Below, one piece after another: positions 1 through 9,316 of a DNA stretch of 64,000 bases; the first letter of the stretch is position 1, and each line of letters starts with the position of its first letter. This DNA comes from Rhizophagus irregularis (lineage: Eukaryota > Glomeromycota > Glomeromycetes > Glomerales > Glomeraceae), in assembly GCF_026210795.1 (NCBI RefSeq), contig NC_089439.1:744001-808000 (forward strand). The letters run 5' to 3'. The notes beneath the pieces are model-generated. The model was given only the letters and a program-made list of their open reading frames with translations. It ran no database searches and was not told where the DNA came from. Both the position numbers and the translations under genes were made by a program.

Positions 1-83
1 CACTTATTAATCTCTTTTTAACTGATTCTAACAGATAATTTATCCCTTTATTTTCATGTTGGAGTCGACACTCCTTTTGCATG

Positions 84-329
84 TTATTTGATATATAAGC
101 AGGTTGTTTCAGGATCAAAGGTAATAGAGATGCTTTTTTCTGATGCTTTTAAGTTGCGCAGTTCTTTTTGAAGTCGTAATAAATGCAATATTTCACTGGT
201 TGTATTAGAAGTTATTTTGACCAAGACCCTAACTATATCTCCCACTTTCATTTCACTAAGATTCTCCTGGACAATATGCTGAACCAATTTTCTGATAGTC
301 TCTTCTTGCGATACTTGGTATACATTCAC
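84..329 (-). CDS. Small hypothetical ORF, 81 aa
   Basis: An open frame of 81 codons with mixed, charged residues. It is rich in Leu, Glu and Lys and looks helical in the middle (around residues 44-65). I recognise no family. It sits just outside the repeat field that begins near 340, and the bases upstream of its Met run straight into that repeat. It may therefore be the last exon of a gene cut by the repeat rather than a complete gene. Amino-acid use is less biased than in the AT-driven spurious frames nearby, which is the only reason to list it. Confidence 0.25.
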   Translation of the reverse strand: MNVYQVSQEETIRKLVQHIVQENLSEMKVGDIVRVLVKITSNTTSEILHLLRLQKELRNLKASEKSISITFDPETTCLYIK

Positions 330-335
330 TGCTAC

Positions 336-520
336 TAGTCAAAAAAGGACAATTCGGCCTAAATTTGACCAGGTCAAATATAGGTCAAATGATGGTCTAA
401 CTTGTGTCAAATTGAGGTCAAATTTTTGGGTGCATTTAAGGTGCCAATCGTTCCAAATTCAGACTAATTATTCGATCATTATTTAGGCTTAAATTGACCA
501 ATATTTCACTAGTCAAAATG
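336..520. repeat. GGTCAAAT-rich short repeat tract
   Basis: The motif GGTCAAAT and close variants recur at least five times, and the string actagtcaaaa occurs near both ends (about 335 and 508). This suggests a small insertion with short direct repeats, or a local tandem expansion. From 520 to about 930 I see only AT-rich sequence with no coding or structured signal. Confidence 0.4.
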
Positions 521-929
521 GTCCAAATCAGATAGAAATTAATCATCTGATTTTAATCTGATTTATAACTCAATTGGCTGATTTTTTAAAAAAGGCAATG
601 TTTCATTTGGGTTCTGAGTGGTTGCCACTCAGACATAATTCAGAATAAAAAAATCAGATATAAATCGGATATAAATCAACCATTCGACATTCAAAATTTA
701 TCAGATATAAATAATTAAACAATTTATTAATTTTAACAATTTAAAAGTTTAACAAAATAATATCTATTATTATACATCTATACTAATATACATATTTTAA
801 ATTATCCTATATTTTTCTAATGCAAATTCGAATTTACTACTATAACTAAAATCAGTAAACCTATAAAAAAAAGAAAGAAATAATTAATAAATTGTTTCTT
901 AAATAAGAAAAGTAAAGTTTCGAAATAAA

Positions 930-1815
930 TTTGAAACTTACTATCCATCCAATATTCGAAAAAAATCTACAAAAAAAGAAGAAACGGTTAGTATTCGTCT
1001 CTTGTCTCTTCAACTAAAAAATGTTAAAAGTTCCAAAATAAATTTGAAACTTACCATCCATCCAATATTCGAAAGAAATCTACAAGAAAAAACGGTTAAT
1101 AATCATCTCTTCAACAAAAATAATTTTTTGAAATTTACCAGCCTATTCAATGTATAAAAAACTAAGGATCTGAAGTCAATACCTACAAAATAAATGAAGA
1201 AAGTTAATTTTTAAAAAAAAAATTAATTTTTTTTATAAAAAGTTTCAAAATGAAACTTACCGATCCAAAATCCAAATACTCAAAGCCAATACCTACAAAA
1301 TAAACGAAAAAAGTTAATTTTTTTTAAAAAAAGTTTCAAAATGAAATTTCGAAACTTACCGATCAAATCCAAAGACCCAAAGCCGATACCTACAAAATAA
1401 ACGAAGAAAAGTTATTTTTAAAAAAAAAATTATTTTAAAAGAGTTTTGAAATAAAATTTCGAAACTTACCGATCCAAAATCTAAAGTCCTAAAGTCGATA
1501 CCTACAAAATAGAAGAAAATCAATTTTAAAAAAATTTATTTTAAAAAAGTTTTGAAACAAAATTTCAAAACTTACCGATCTGAAATATCCAAAGACGTGA
1601 AGCCTACAAAATAAATAAATAAAAATTATAAATAAAAAAAAATAAAAAATTTTAAAGAAGAAAAGTTTTAAACAAAACTTACCAACTAAACCAAAACTCA
1701 AAGACCCAGAGCCGATACCTACAAAATAAATGAAGAGAAGTTATATTTTTAAAAAAAAGTTTTGAAATGAAATTTCGAAACTTACCGATCAAATCTAAAG
1801 ACCCAAAGTCGATAC
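930..1815 (-). repeat. Tandem array of splice-site-like modules, about 90-110 bp period
   Basis: About eight imperfect copies. Read on the minus strand, each unit has an acceptor-like end (TTTATTTTGTAG), a roughly 30-base core (starting GTATCGGCTTTGGG in the better copies) and a strong donor-like start (GTAAGTTTC), then an AT-rich spacer of intron length. The cores are about 30-32 bases in the two copies I measured, so they do not keep one reading frame. The array resembles a multiplied intron/mini-exon cassette. Short ORFs across it are by-products of the repeat. Confidence 0.7.
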
Positions 1816-2084
1816 CTAATGTTCCAAAAAAAATCCGATCCGATCTGTATCCGCGGATCTGATTCAAAACAGATCAGATCGAATCATAAATTTTATGATC
1901 TGTGATTCGATCTGAATCAAAAAAATTTGATCTGATTTAGATCGAATCGAATCAGATCAACAATTCATACAAATTGGATCAGATCGGATTAGATTCGAGC
2001 GGATCCAGATCAGATCCGGATTAGATCAGATCCAAAAAGCCTTTTTTCATAAAAATAAGATGAAAAAATGCTCTGTTATTAAAT

Positions 2085-2410
2085 TGAAAACGTTGCGAAT
2101 TGTTAAGTTAATTGTTAAAAAACATTTCGCAACGTTTTTATTAAAATAATTGAGAACCGTTGTGAAACGGGTTTTTTATATTAAATTGAAATAAAAAAAC
2201 GTTTCGCAACATTTTTTTATTAAAATGATTAAAAACTGTTGCGAAACAGTTTTTTTTCATTAAATTGAAATAAAAAAACGTTTTGCAACGTTTTTTTATC
2301 AAAATATTAAAAAACCGTTGTGAAACGGTTTTTTATCAAAATATTAAAAAACTGTTGCAAAACGGTTTTTTATCAAAATATTAAAAAACTGTTGCAAAAC
2401 GGTTTTTTTT
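2085..2410. repeat. Palindromic minisatellite, first block
   Basis: Several units of the same repeat that fills 3.17-5.03 kb. The core CGTTTCGCAACG alternates with its reverse complement CGTTGCGAAACG, separated by T-rich and A-rich spacers, so each pair can fold into a hairpin. The stretch from 2,430 to 3,160 is AT-rich and holds nothing I can recognise. Confidence 0.85.
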
Positions 2411-4093
2411 TCATTAATTAGTAATATAATCCATGTACCAATCGGACCACCCCTTAAATCTGCATTTCCAATATAGGAATATCCACCAATTTTTAATTGA
2501 ATAGATTGAAATTTTTAATGAAAAAACTTTGACATTTGCTTTATTTTATTAAAGTATCAAAAATAGCTCTTAAAAAAGTCAAACTTTCACCAATAAACTT
2601 TAAATTTCTTCAATTCGTAATTTGTGTAACCATCAACACAAAACTGAAAAATTTTTTCACTTAATAATTTGAAAATAAATGCTTTAAATATGTTCAGAAC
2701 TTATATTTTAAGATAAAATTACCATTTTTAAATTCCTAAAGATTGATTTATAAAAGTTTCATATAAGCATTAAAAATGGAAAAATGGATTATTGTTAGTT
2801 AACCTTAAAATAGGAAATATTTTTACATTTATTATATCATTTTTTTTTTAATATTCTATTAATATATGTCCAAAGTATATATGTGTGAATTTTGAGACTT
2901 CTTGCTAGTACTTTTATTAGAAAAAAAAATGATAAATAATTTTTACTAAAATTTCGCTAATTGATGATATTTAAAAGCAATTCGCAAAATTTTGAGTTTT
3001 GAAATACTTAAATTTATATTTTTACAAAATAGATTTAATCTCTAAGTTTTTTTTAAAAAAAAATTTAATTGGTTTGGCTAAAAATTGACCGACTTTACTT
3101 TTTTAGAAGTGGAGATTTGATTTTGCCGATCACTAGGTCTGATTCATTCGTGGATCGGCAATTAAATTGAATAAAAAAACATTTCGCAAACATTTTTTTA
3201 TTAAAATATTAAAAAACTGTTGCGAAACGGGTTTTTTTTGTTAAAAATTGAAATAAAAAATGTTTCGCAACGTTTTTTATTAAAATAATTGAAAACCCGT
3301 TGCGAAATGGTTTTTTCATTAAATTAAAATAAAAAAACGTTTCGCAATATTTTTTTATTAAAATAATTAAAAACCGTTGCGAAACGGTTTTTTTTCATTA
3401 AATTGAATAAAAAAACATTTCGCAAATGTTTTTTTATTAAAATATTAAAAAACTGTTGCGAAACGGTTTTTTTTTCGTTAAAAATTGAAATAAAAAATGT
3501 TTCGCAACATTTTTTATTAAAATAATTAAAAAACCGTTGTGAAATGGTTTTTTTCATTAAATTGAAATAAAAAAACGTTTCGCAACATTTTTTTATTAAA
3601 ATAATTAAAAACTGTTGCGAAACGGTTTTTTTTCATTAAATTGAATAAAAAAATGTTTCGTAAACGTTTTTTTATTAAAATATTAAAAACCGTTGCGAAA
3701 CGGTTTTTTTATTCGTTAAATTGGAATAAAAAAACGTTTCACAACGTTTTTTATTAAAATATTAAAAAACCGTTGCGAAACAGTTTTTTTTTCATTAAAT
3801 TGAAATAAAAAAACGTTTCACAATGTTTTTTTATAAAAATATTAAAAAACCGTTGCAAAACGGTTTTTTTTTTCATTAAATTGAAATAAAAAAACGTTGT
3901 GAAACGTCTTTTTATCAAAATATTAAAAAACTGTTGTGAAACAGTTTTTTTTCATTAAATTGCAATAAAAAAACATTTTGCAAACGTTTTTTTATTAAAA
4001 TATTAAAAAACTGTTGCGAAACGGTTTTTTTTTCGTTAAAAATTGAAATAAAAAACGTTTCGCAACATTTTTTATTAAAATAATTGAAAAACC

Positions 4094-4213
4094 CACAGGT
4101 CGAAAAGTGAAAAATTAGGCACCAATCGGTCACCAATCAGGTAGCTGATTGGTGACTGATTGGTGCCTGATTGGTGCCTGATTGATGCCTGATTTTTCAC
4201 TTTTCGACCTGTG
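4094..4213. mobile_element. 120-bp MITE, CACAG ends, 3-bp target duplication
   Basis: The two ends are inverted copies: CACAGGTCGAAAAGTGAAAA at the left and its complement at the right. The centre is made of short tandem copies of ctgattggtgcc. The element interrupts a minisatellite unit after aaaaacc, and acc is present again on the far side, giving a 3-bp duplication (4,091-4,093 and 4,214-4,216). CACAG ends with a 3-bp duplication fit the CACTA/CMC superfamily. No coding capacity. Confidence 0.75.
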
Positions 4214-4437
4214 ACCGTTGCAAAATGGTTTTTTTCATTAAATTGAAATAAAAAACGTTTTGCAACGTTTTTTATTAAAATAATTAAAAACTGTTGCGAA
4301 ATGGTTTTTTTTCATTAAATTGAATAAAAAAACATTTTGCAAACGTTTTTTTATTAAAATATTAAAAACCGTTGCGAAATGGTTTTTTTATTCGTTAAAT
4401 TGAAATAAAAAACGTTTTGCAACGTTTTTTATTAAAA

Positions 4438-4724
4438 CTAGTATTCACCTGTTGTCTACGACAACAGTTAATATGTAATTCCGGCCAGAATTAAAAGATC
4501 TGCAAATAATTTCCTTTTTTAGAAATTTGTGTACCTGACAATTTCCTTTTATGAAATCCTGCATAACTCAAAATTTCAGTTTTTCGCCAGAAATAAAATT
4601 TCCTTTTTGGTTTTGTGTAACATTGGCGATGAATAGGAGTAGGGTTACACAATTCAAATGACTTATTTATATGGTTAATCTAAACATAACGCCCACGTGA
4701 TTGCAGTGTTTTTTAATATATAGA
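4438..4724 (-). mobile_element. Non-autonomous Helitron, 287 bp
   Basis: Read on the minus strand it starts TCTATATATTAAAAA and ends in CTAG. The hairpin CTGTTGTC-GTA-GACAACAG lies about eight bases before that terminus. It sits exactly between an A and a T of a minisatellite unit, with no target duplication. These are the defining Helitron hallmarks (5'-TC, 3' hairpin plus CTRR, A/T insertion). It is too short to encode the Rep-helicase and would depend on a partner elsewhere. Confidence 0.85.
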
Positions 4725-5036
4725 TGATTAAAAAACCGTTGCGAAACAGTTTTTTTTTATTAAATTGAATAAAAAAATGTTTTGCAAACGTTTTTTTATT
4801 AAAATATTAAAAACCGTTGCAAAACGGTTTTTTTATTCGTTAAATTGGAATAAAAAACATTTTGCAACGTTTTTTATTAAAATGATTAAAAAACCATTTC
4901 GCAACGGTTTTTTTTTATTAAATTGAAATAAAAAACGTTTCACAACGTTTTTTATTAAAATGATTAAAAAACCGTTGCGAAACAGTTTTTTTTCGTTAAA
5001 TTGGAATAAAAAACGTTTCGCAACATTTTTTATTAA

Positions 5037-5642
5037 GGGACAAATCGCCACTCAACCAGAGAATTTTAATAATGCCGATTTACGCAAATTATCGCTAAAA
5101 ATGGCTAATACTCCTTTTTTACCGGATTGTCATATCATCATGTGATATGATACACAAATTTTAAAGACGGTAATTAATAGTGACAATCCTAGCTAAGCCA
5201 CTTGCAAAGTTTGAAATCGCTAGAGTTTTGCGTCTTTGACTTTTCTATGTAGGAACGCAAGATTCCGACGGTAAATTTCCTATTAACCCAAATATTAGAT
5301 GAAAAATTTTTGAACATTTTTCACTGTAACTAAGCTATATTTGGTTTTTTATTTAGTTTTTAAATCTTTATTTAGTTTTATTTGAATCTTTTTAATATTC
5401 ACATTCTTTGTTAAACTTGTACAGTTTCTACTAAAACTACATATGTATACCTATAGTGCAAGTTTATGAAATATTTTTTTTGGACATGAAAGTTATTGTA
5501 TACTGTTTTTTTTCACTTATTGGAAAAAAAATTATAGTAAAGAACAAGAAATTCCAAAAAATTTTTTTTTATTAATTACAAAGCCCGTAAAATTAATTAT
5601 AGAATATCGATCATTTTCTCCGGTTGAATGACGATCTGTCTC
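5037..5642. mobile_element. 606-bp TIR element flanked by TTAA
   Basis: The ends form an imperfect inverted repeat of about 27 bases (left GGGACAAATCGCCACTCAAC; right the complement of GAGACAGATCGTCATTCAAC). TTAA is present on both sides (5,033-5,036 and 5,643-5,646). It interrupts the palindromic minisatellite. A TTAA duplication is typical of piggyBac-like elements, though the ends do not begin with the CCC common in that family. There is no transposase, so it would be a non-autonomous derivative. Confidence 0.7.
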
Positions 5643-5866
5643 TTAAATGATTAAAAAACCGTTGCAAAACGGTTTTTTATTCGTTAAATTGAAATAAAAA
5701 ACGTTATGTAACATTTTTTAAATAATGGATTCGAGTCAAAATCAGATTCATCTGATTTGATCCGTTTGGAACACTAAGTTGATAATCATGATGTTTATCA
5801 ACCAACATATGTAGCACCAAAAAATTTTTTTAAAGATTTTCAGTTTATTTTTTTTGTAAACTAACT

Positions 5867-6209
5867 ATGGACGCAGAAGACAACAATGAAGGAAGTTGTC
5901 ATAATTCTGAAGATGAAATTGATGCGTCCCTACCGGCAACACCAGCAAGAAGATTAAGTAATTTAGAATCGTTAGAAAATGCTCTAAATAATCAAGGCAG
6001 TTTTGTATGGAGCCATTTCGAAAAAGATGAAAATTTTAAATATAATAAAAGAGCTACCTGTACTTATTGCAGCAAAACTTATATATGTTCTGGGGGTAGT
6101 ACTACGAATATAACAAAACATTTAAAAAATGTTCATTCTATACAGCAAGAAACTCAGTCAACTGGAGTAAATGTTTTAGAAATGTTAAAAGCACCAAAGG
6201 TAAAAATAA
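5867..6209 (+). pseudogene. hAT-type BED zinc-finger fragment
   Basis: The frame starts with an acidic, Ser/Asn-rich stretch. A BED-type zinc finger follows at about residues 46-93: a conserved W-x-H-F start, paired cysteines in CTYC, and a final HLKNVH carrying the metal-binding histidines. BED fingers form the DNA-binding N-terminus of many hAT transposases and of host proteins derived from them. A donor-like gtaaaa follows residue 110 or so. The expected catalytic and dimerisation regions are absent, because GATC-rich repeat sequence takes over at about 6,228. I read this as the 5' remnant of a transposase gene. Confidence 0.6.
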
Positions 6210-6227
6210 CTTCTTATTTTATTTTTA

Positions 6228-6335
6228 TTTCATACATCGGGAAATTTTTTGGGGTGCAGATCTGCACAGATCTGCAGGTGACATTTTTGTGCAGATCTGC
6301 GACCCTGTCGGCAGTCTTTGAAAAAAAAATTCATC
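6228..6335 (+). repeat. GATC-rich repeat, copy 1
   Basis: Begins catcgggaaattttttgggg, followed by palindromic gtgcagatctgcac runs. The same leader occurs at 18,027 and, more diverged, at 6,597 and in reverse near 17,530, so this is a dispersed local family. Confidence 0.5.
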
Positions 6336-6596
6336 AAAAACTGCGCAGAATTTCAAGAAACAAAATTCTACGAAAATTTTTAAAAAATAAATAATGAAAT
6401 TCTGCGAAGATTATAAAAAAACAAATAACGAAATTCTGCGAAGATTTTTAAAAAATAAATATTCGAAATAATTCAAATATATTTAATTTCACTGATCATC
6501 ACAATTATTACAAACAATTTTATATATAGTAATTTATTTAATATGTAATTTATTTAATAAAATATATTCAAAAAAAATTGAAGAATTTCAAATACA

Positions 6597-6790
6597 CATC
6601 GGTAATGTTTTAGGAGTCAGGATCCACATGAGATCCTTATTTTCCATAAATAGTAAAGATTTGTGTGGATCCTTCCCCACCTTAGCAGATCCTTAGAATT
6701 AAAAAGTTTAAAGAATCCCGAAGGGTTTTAAATTTTAATTCAAAGATCTTTAAGGATTTAATATAATTGAATTTTTCATATTAATTATTA
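6597..6790 (+). repeat. GGATCC-rich repeat, copy 2
   Basis: Begins catcggtaatgttttagg and continues with ggatcc-centred short palindromes and the phrase ccttccccacc, which reappears in the copy at 18,027. No coding potential. Confidence 0.5.
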
Positions 6791-6803
6791 ATTCACATTT
6801 AAT

Positions 6804-7013
6804 TGTCCGGAGCGAAGCGAAGGACTATATATGTTTACGCACTATGATGATCTATGGAAATAACGTGTAAATTTTCAATCACGTGAGTTTCTCTGTCCAG
6901 GAATTCCAAGGCGTTATGCTGCTAATCAGCAGAAAATTACCGGAATTCCAAGGCGTTATGCTGCTAATTAATAGAATATCGCTACATCTTTATTATTATA
7001 CCTCGCTCCGGAC
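6804..7013. mobile_element. MITE-like element with GTCCGGAGCGA ends
   Basis: The left end GTCCGGAGCGA is matched by its inverted copy TCGCTCCGGAC at the right. Inside is a direct repeat of about 30 bases (ggaattccaaggcgttatgc at 6,900 and 6,951). A related start (gtccagagcgtagcgtagga) occurs at 36,264. I see no convincing target duplication. From 7,014 to 7,383 there is only AT-rich DNA. Confidence 0.5.
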
Positions 7014-7383
7014 TTCCAACGGTTCCCGTTTCCTAGTATTTATTATAAATTACTATATACGATTAAATTATAGATTAACAATAATATAGATTATTACATA
7101 AATTACATTTTAACGCGCTATATTTACTAATTATTTATGTATAAATTCTCTTAATACATCGAAATTAAACTTATATTTCCTATTATTTAGAAAAATACAT
7201 CATATCCTGTTACTGATAATTTAAATTTGCTTAATTTCTCAATAATATGATTACAGATACATAACTGTATAACGTCTTATTATTATCCAAATCTGTTAAA
7301 TTTACTAAAAAACGATTGATAAATATGATTAGTATTTATAAATGTTATTAGATTATTATTATTACTATAAATCAAAATTACCT

Positions 7384-9093
7384 TTATTCATCAATTGTTT
7401 GATTCTGATTAATATCATTGTTATTTTCGCCAAGTTCTTTATCGACTTGATCATTCTTTTGATCTTCATCACGATCATCATAATGGTGGTCATTACTCTC
7501 GCTAGTGTCATCCGAATTATCACATGTTTTACCTAATTCATCTTGTCTAACTTGTTTGGTAATCTCAGACGTTATTTCTTTAAAATTACAGATACAATCC
7601 TATAAATGAGATAAATTATCAACCATCTTTTTAATTAATATGAATTGCAATCGCATCTCTTACTTACCAAATATAAATCAAATCGTTTATGGAGAGCATT
7701 ATCGCTAACAGATATTCGTGGATGTCTAGGATTTAAAACAATTTCACAAACTGCCAACGTGAAAGCAGTATCCATCAATGTAGTCTTCTTTTTTCCCCAA
7801 GCCTTTTTCTTAATTGCTTCAATATATGGAAGAGCACCATCATCATCACTTATAAATAAACATTTAAACGCCTTTTTAGTATTATTTGAATTTTTAAAAG
7901 CCGTAATATCTTCAGCTCCTGCTGAAGTATTAATTCGAGTTAAAAGATTTTTGCCAAATATGTCAAACATTGCAGATCGGATATCTTTGGCCTTATCACA
8001 TCTTTGACTTTTAATTACGTCACGACACTAAAGAGAACATTTAATATTATTAGCTAAAGTATCATAATTAATACAAAAAATAACTAATATTACTAATATT
8101 ATAACTTACTAGAGGTCTGATGCGTCCCGAATAATACTGATTCCATTGTAAACCAAGTTGTTCGATATAACCTGGCTTTTCTTGTTCAAGTATACTTTCA
8201 AAACCTTTCTTGAATTCTGAATCATCAGGATAAAGACCAAGAATAGGTAGTTGAATTTTGCATGCTTTTGACGCCAAACTCTACAAAAATAAAATAAAAG
8301 AGTGTATATCAAATCATAAAAAGTATTTAATAATTATTTAGGTTTACCTTCCAATAGGAATCTTCAGGAGTAATTAATTGGTTAATTTTCTCTGAAATAG
8401 TATTTAGTTTTTCATTTGTTTCTTTTTGGAACACATCTTGCGAAGTTTTCATTTCATGAATCGCATCGTATATATGTTTATTTTGACCCAAATTCCTCTT
8501 TAAACCTTCAATCATATGCAAATAAAACGTCTTAGAAGTATCAACTGAAAAAAGACCAAGTCAATATTATGTCAGTGATAAATAATTAACAATTAATTTA
8601 AATTCGAATACTTGGAGCATTTTCCATTGATCTCAAAGTATTCATATTAGATGATGCATCAGCTAGTGGAGCCAATGTTTCTTCTCTATTATCATCACGC
8701 ATCTCTTGTTCTTGTATTTGTAAAAGATCACAAGAATCTTCAAAATTACGCGCTACTCTAGATTGTGAACCTGATGCAACAACTTCAATATTTGCATCTT
8801 GTCATTTTTGTGATGATTTAATAGACCTTGCTGCGGCTAAACGAGCAGCAATTTTATTTGCTTCACTTATTGCTGTCTTAGAATTAGTTACATTAGAAGA
8901 ATTTTTGCGTCTTGAAATTCTTTGATTAACTATATTAAATAAAAATAAACGAAATGTTTTCTTAATTTTGTATATAAAACGGTATTACGGTAATATACAA
9001 GACTATTCTTAATTTCATATATATAACGGTAATATTAAGGCTTGACCATAGCGCCATGCTAAATAAAAAATATTTACCTTTTTCTTTAGGCAT
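7384..9093 (-). CDS. Six-exon uncharacterised gene, about 425 aa, with one in-frame stop
   Basis: Six exons can be followed on the minus strand through GT/AG introns: 9,078-9,093, 8,612-8,929, 8,348-8,544, 8,110-8,280, 7,668-8,027 and 7,384-7,599. The product begins MPKEK. It has a basic, Ala-rich stretch in exon 2, a helical segment in exon 3, and a conserved-looking core in exons 4-5 that includes FDIFGKN and AVCEIVLNPRHPRIS. It ends in a very acidic Asp/Glu/Asn tail. I do not recognise the family. A diverged copy of the last two exons lies at 17,579-18,026, so it is repeated. It is divergent from the Plavaka transposase, with only 223 bases between the starts, so it could be a second gene of that element. 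Exon 2 has a TGA at 8,802-8,804, so this copy may be dead. Confidence 0.6.
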
Positions 9094-9316
9094 GACGGAA
9101 AATTCTAAGTGAATTTATTGAAACTTAAAAAGTAGAAGTTTAAGTTACTTTAAACTCCAAATATGATACGAATGAATTATTTTGTTTATCAAAAAATGGT
9201 AATTACCCATATGGTGATTAAGATCTGATCATATACAGATCAAATGTATTTTTTTTTAACCAAGTTACTAAAGTTATAATTATATAATTATTTTTCAACG
9301 TGTAATTATTATAATT
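9094..9316. promoter_or_regulatory. Shared divergent promoter region
   Basis: The only sequence between two divergent start codons. It is AT-rich, with a T-tract (about 9,250) and several tataatta-like stretches, but no specific operator can be named. Confidence 0.35.

Larger units (their letters stand above)
3165..5036. repeat. Palindromic minisatellite, main block, unit about 75-82 bp
   Basis: Each unit carries CGTTTCGCAACG followed by about 25 T/A-rich bases, then CCGTTGCGAAACGG, then an aaattgaaataaaaaaa spacer. Copies differ mainly by C-to-T or G-to-A changes in the CG-containing core, as expected of an old, methylated repeat. A further unit lies at 5,645-5,725. The block is interrupted at 4,094-4,213 and 4,438-4,724 and ends at another insertion at 5,037. 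All ORFs across it are artefacts of the repeat. Confidence 0.9.
1820..5773. mobile_element. Possible 3.9-kb non-autonomous element with GATC-rich ends
   Basis: The left end reads TGTTCCAAA and then a run rich in GATCCGATCTG and GATCAGATC. The right end reads GATCCGTTTGGAACA, so the outermost bases form an inverted repeat with GATC-rich subterminal sequence on both sides. The flanks share ctaa, which may be a target duplication. Between the ends lie the palindromic minisatellite and later insertions, with no transposase. Only about nine terminal bases are clearly inverted, so this could be two unrelated GATC-rich repeats. Confidence 0.35.

Noticed and set aside
3165-5036. Regularly spaced palindromic repeats, superficially like a CRISPR array
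   Set aside because: The spacers are near-identical AT-rich runs, not unique sequences, the unit is an imperfect minisatellite, there are no cas genes, and the genome is eukaryotic.
3324-5145. Several open frames of 60-77 codons across the minisatellite
   Set aside because: They are Phe/Asn/Lys-rich translations of the repeat unit and recur with each copy.
7645-8007. Plus-strand frame of 120 codons
   Set aside because: It is the antisense of the fifth exon of the minus-strand gene, which has consistent splice sites and a related copy elsewhere.
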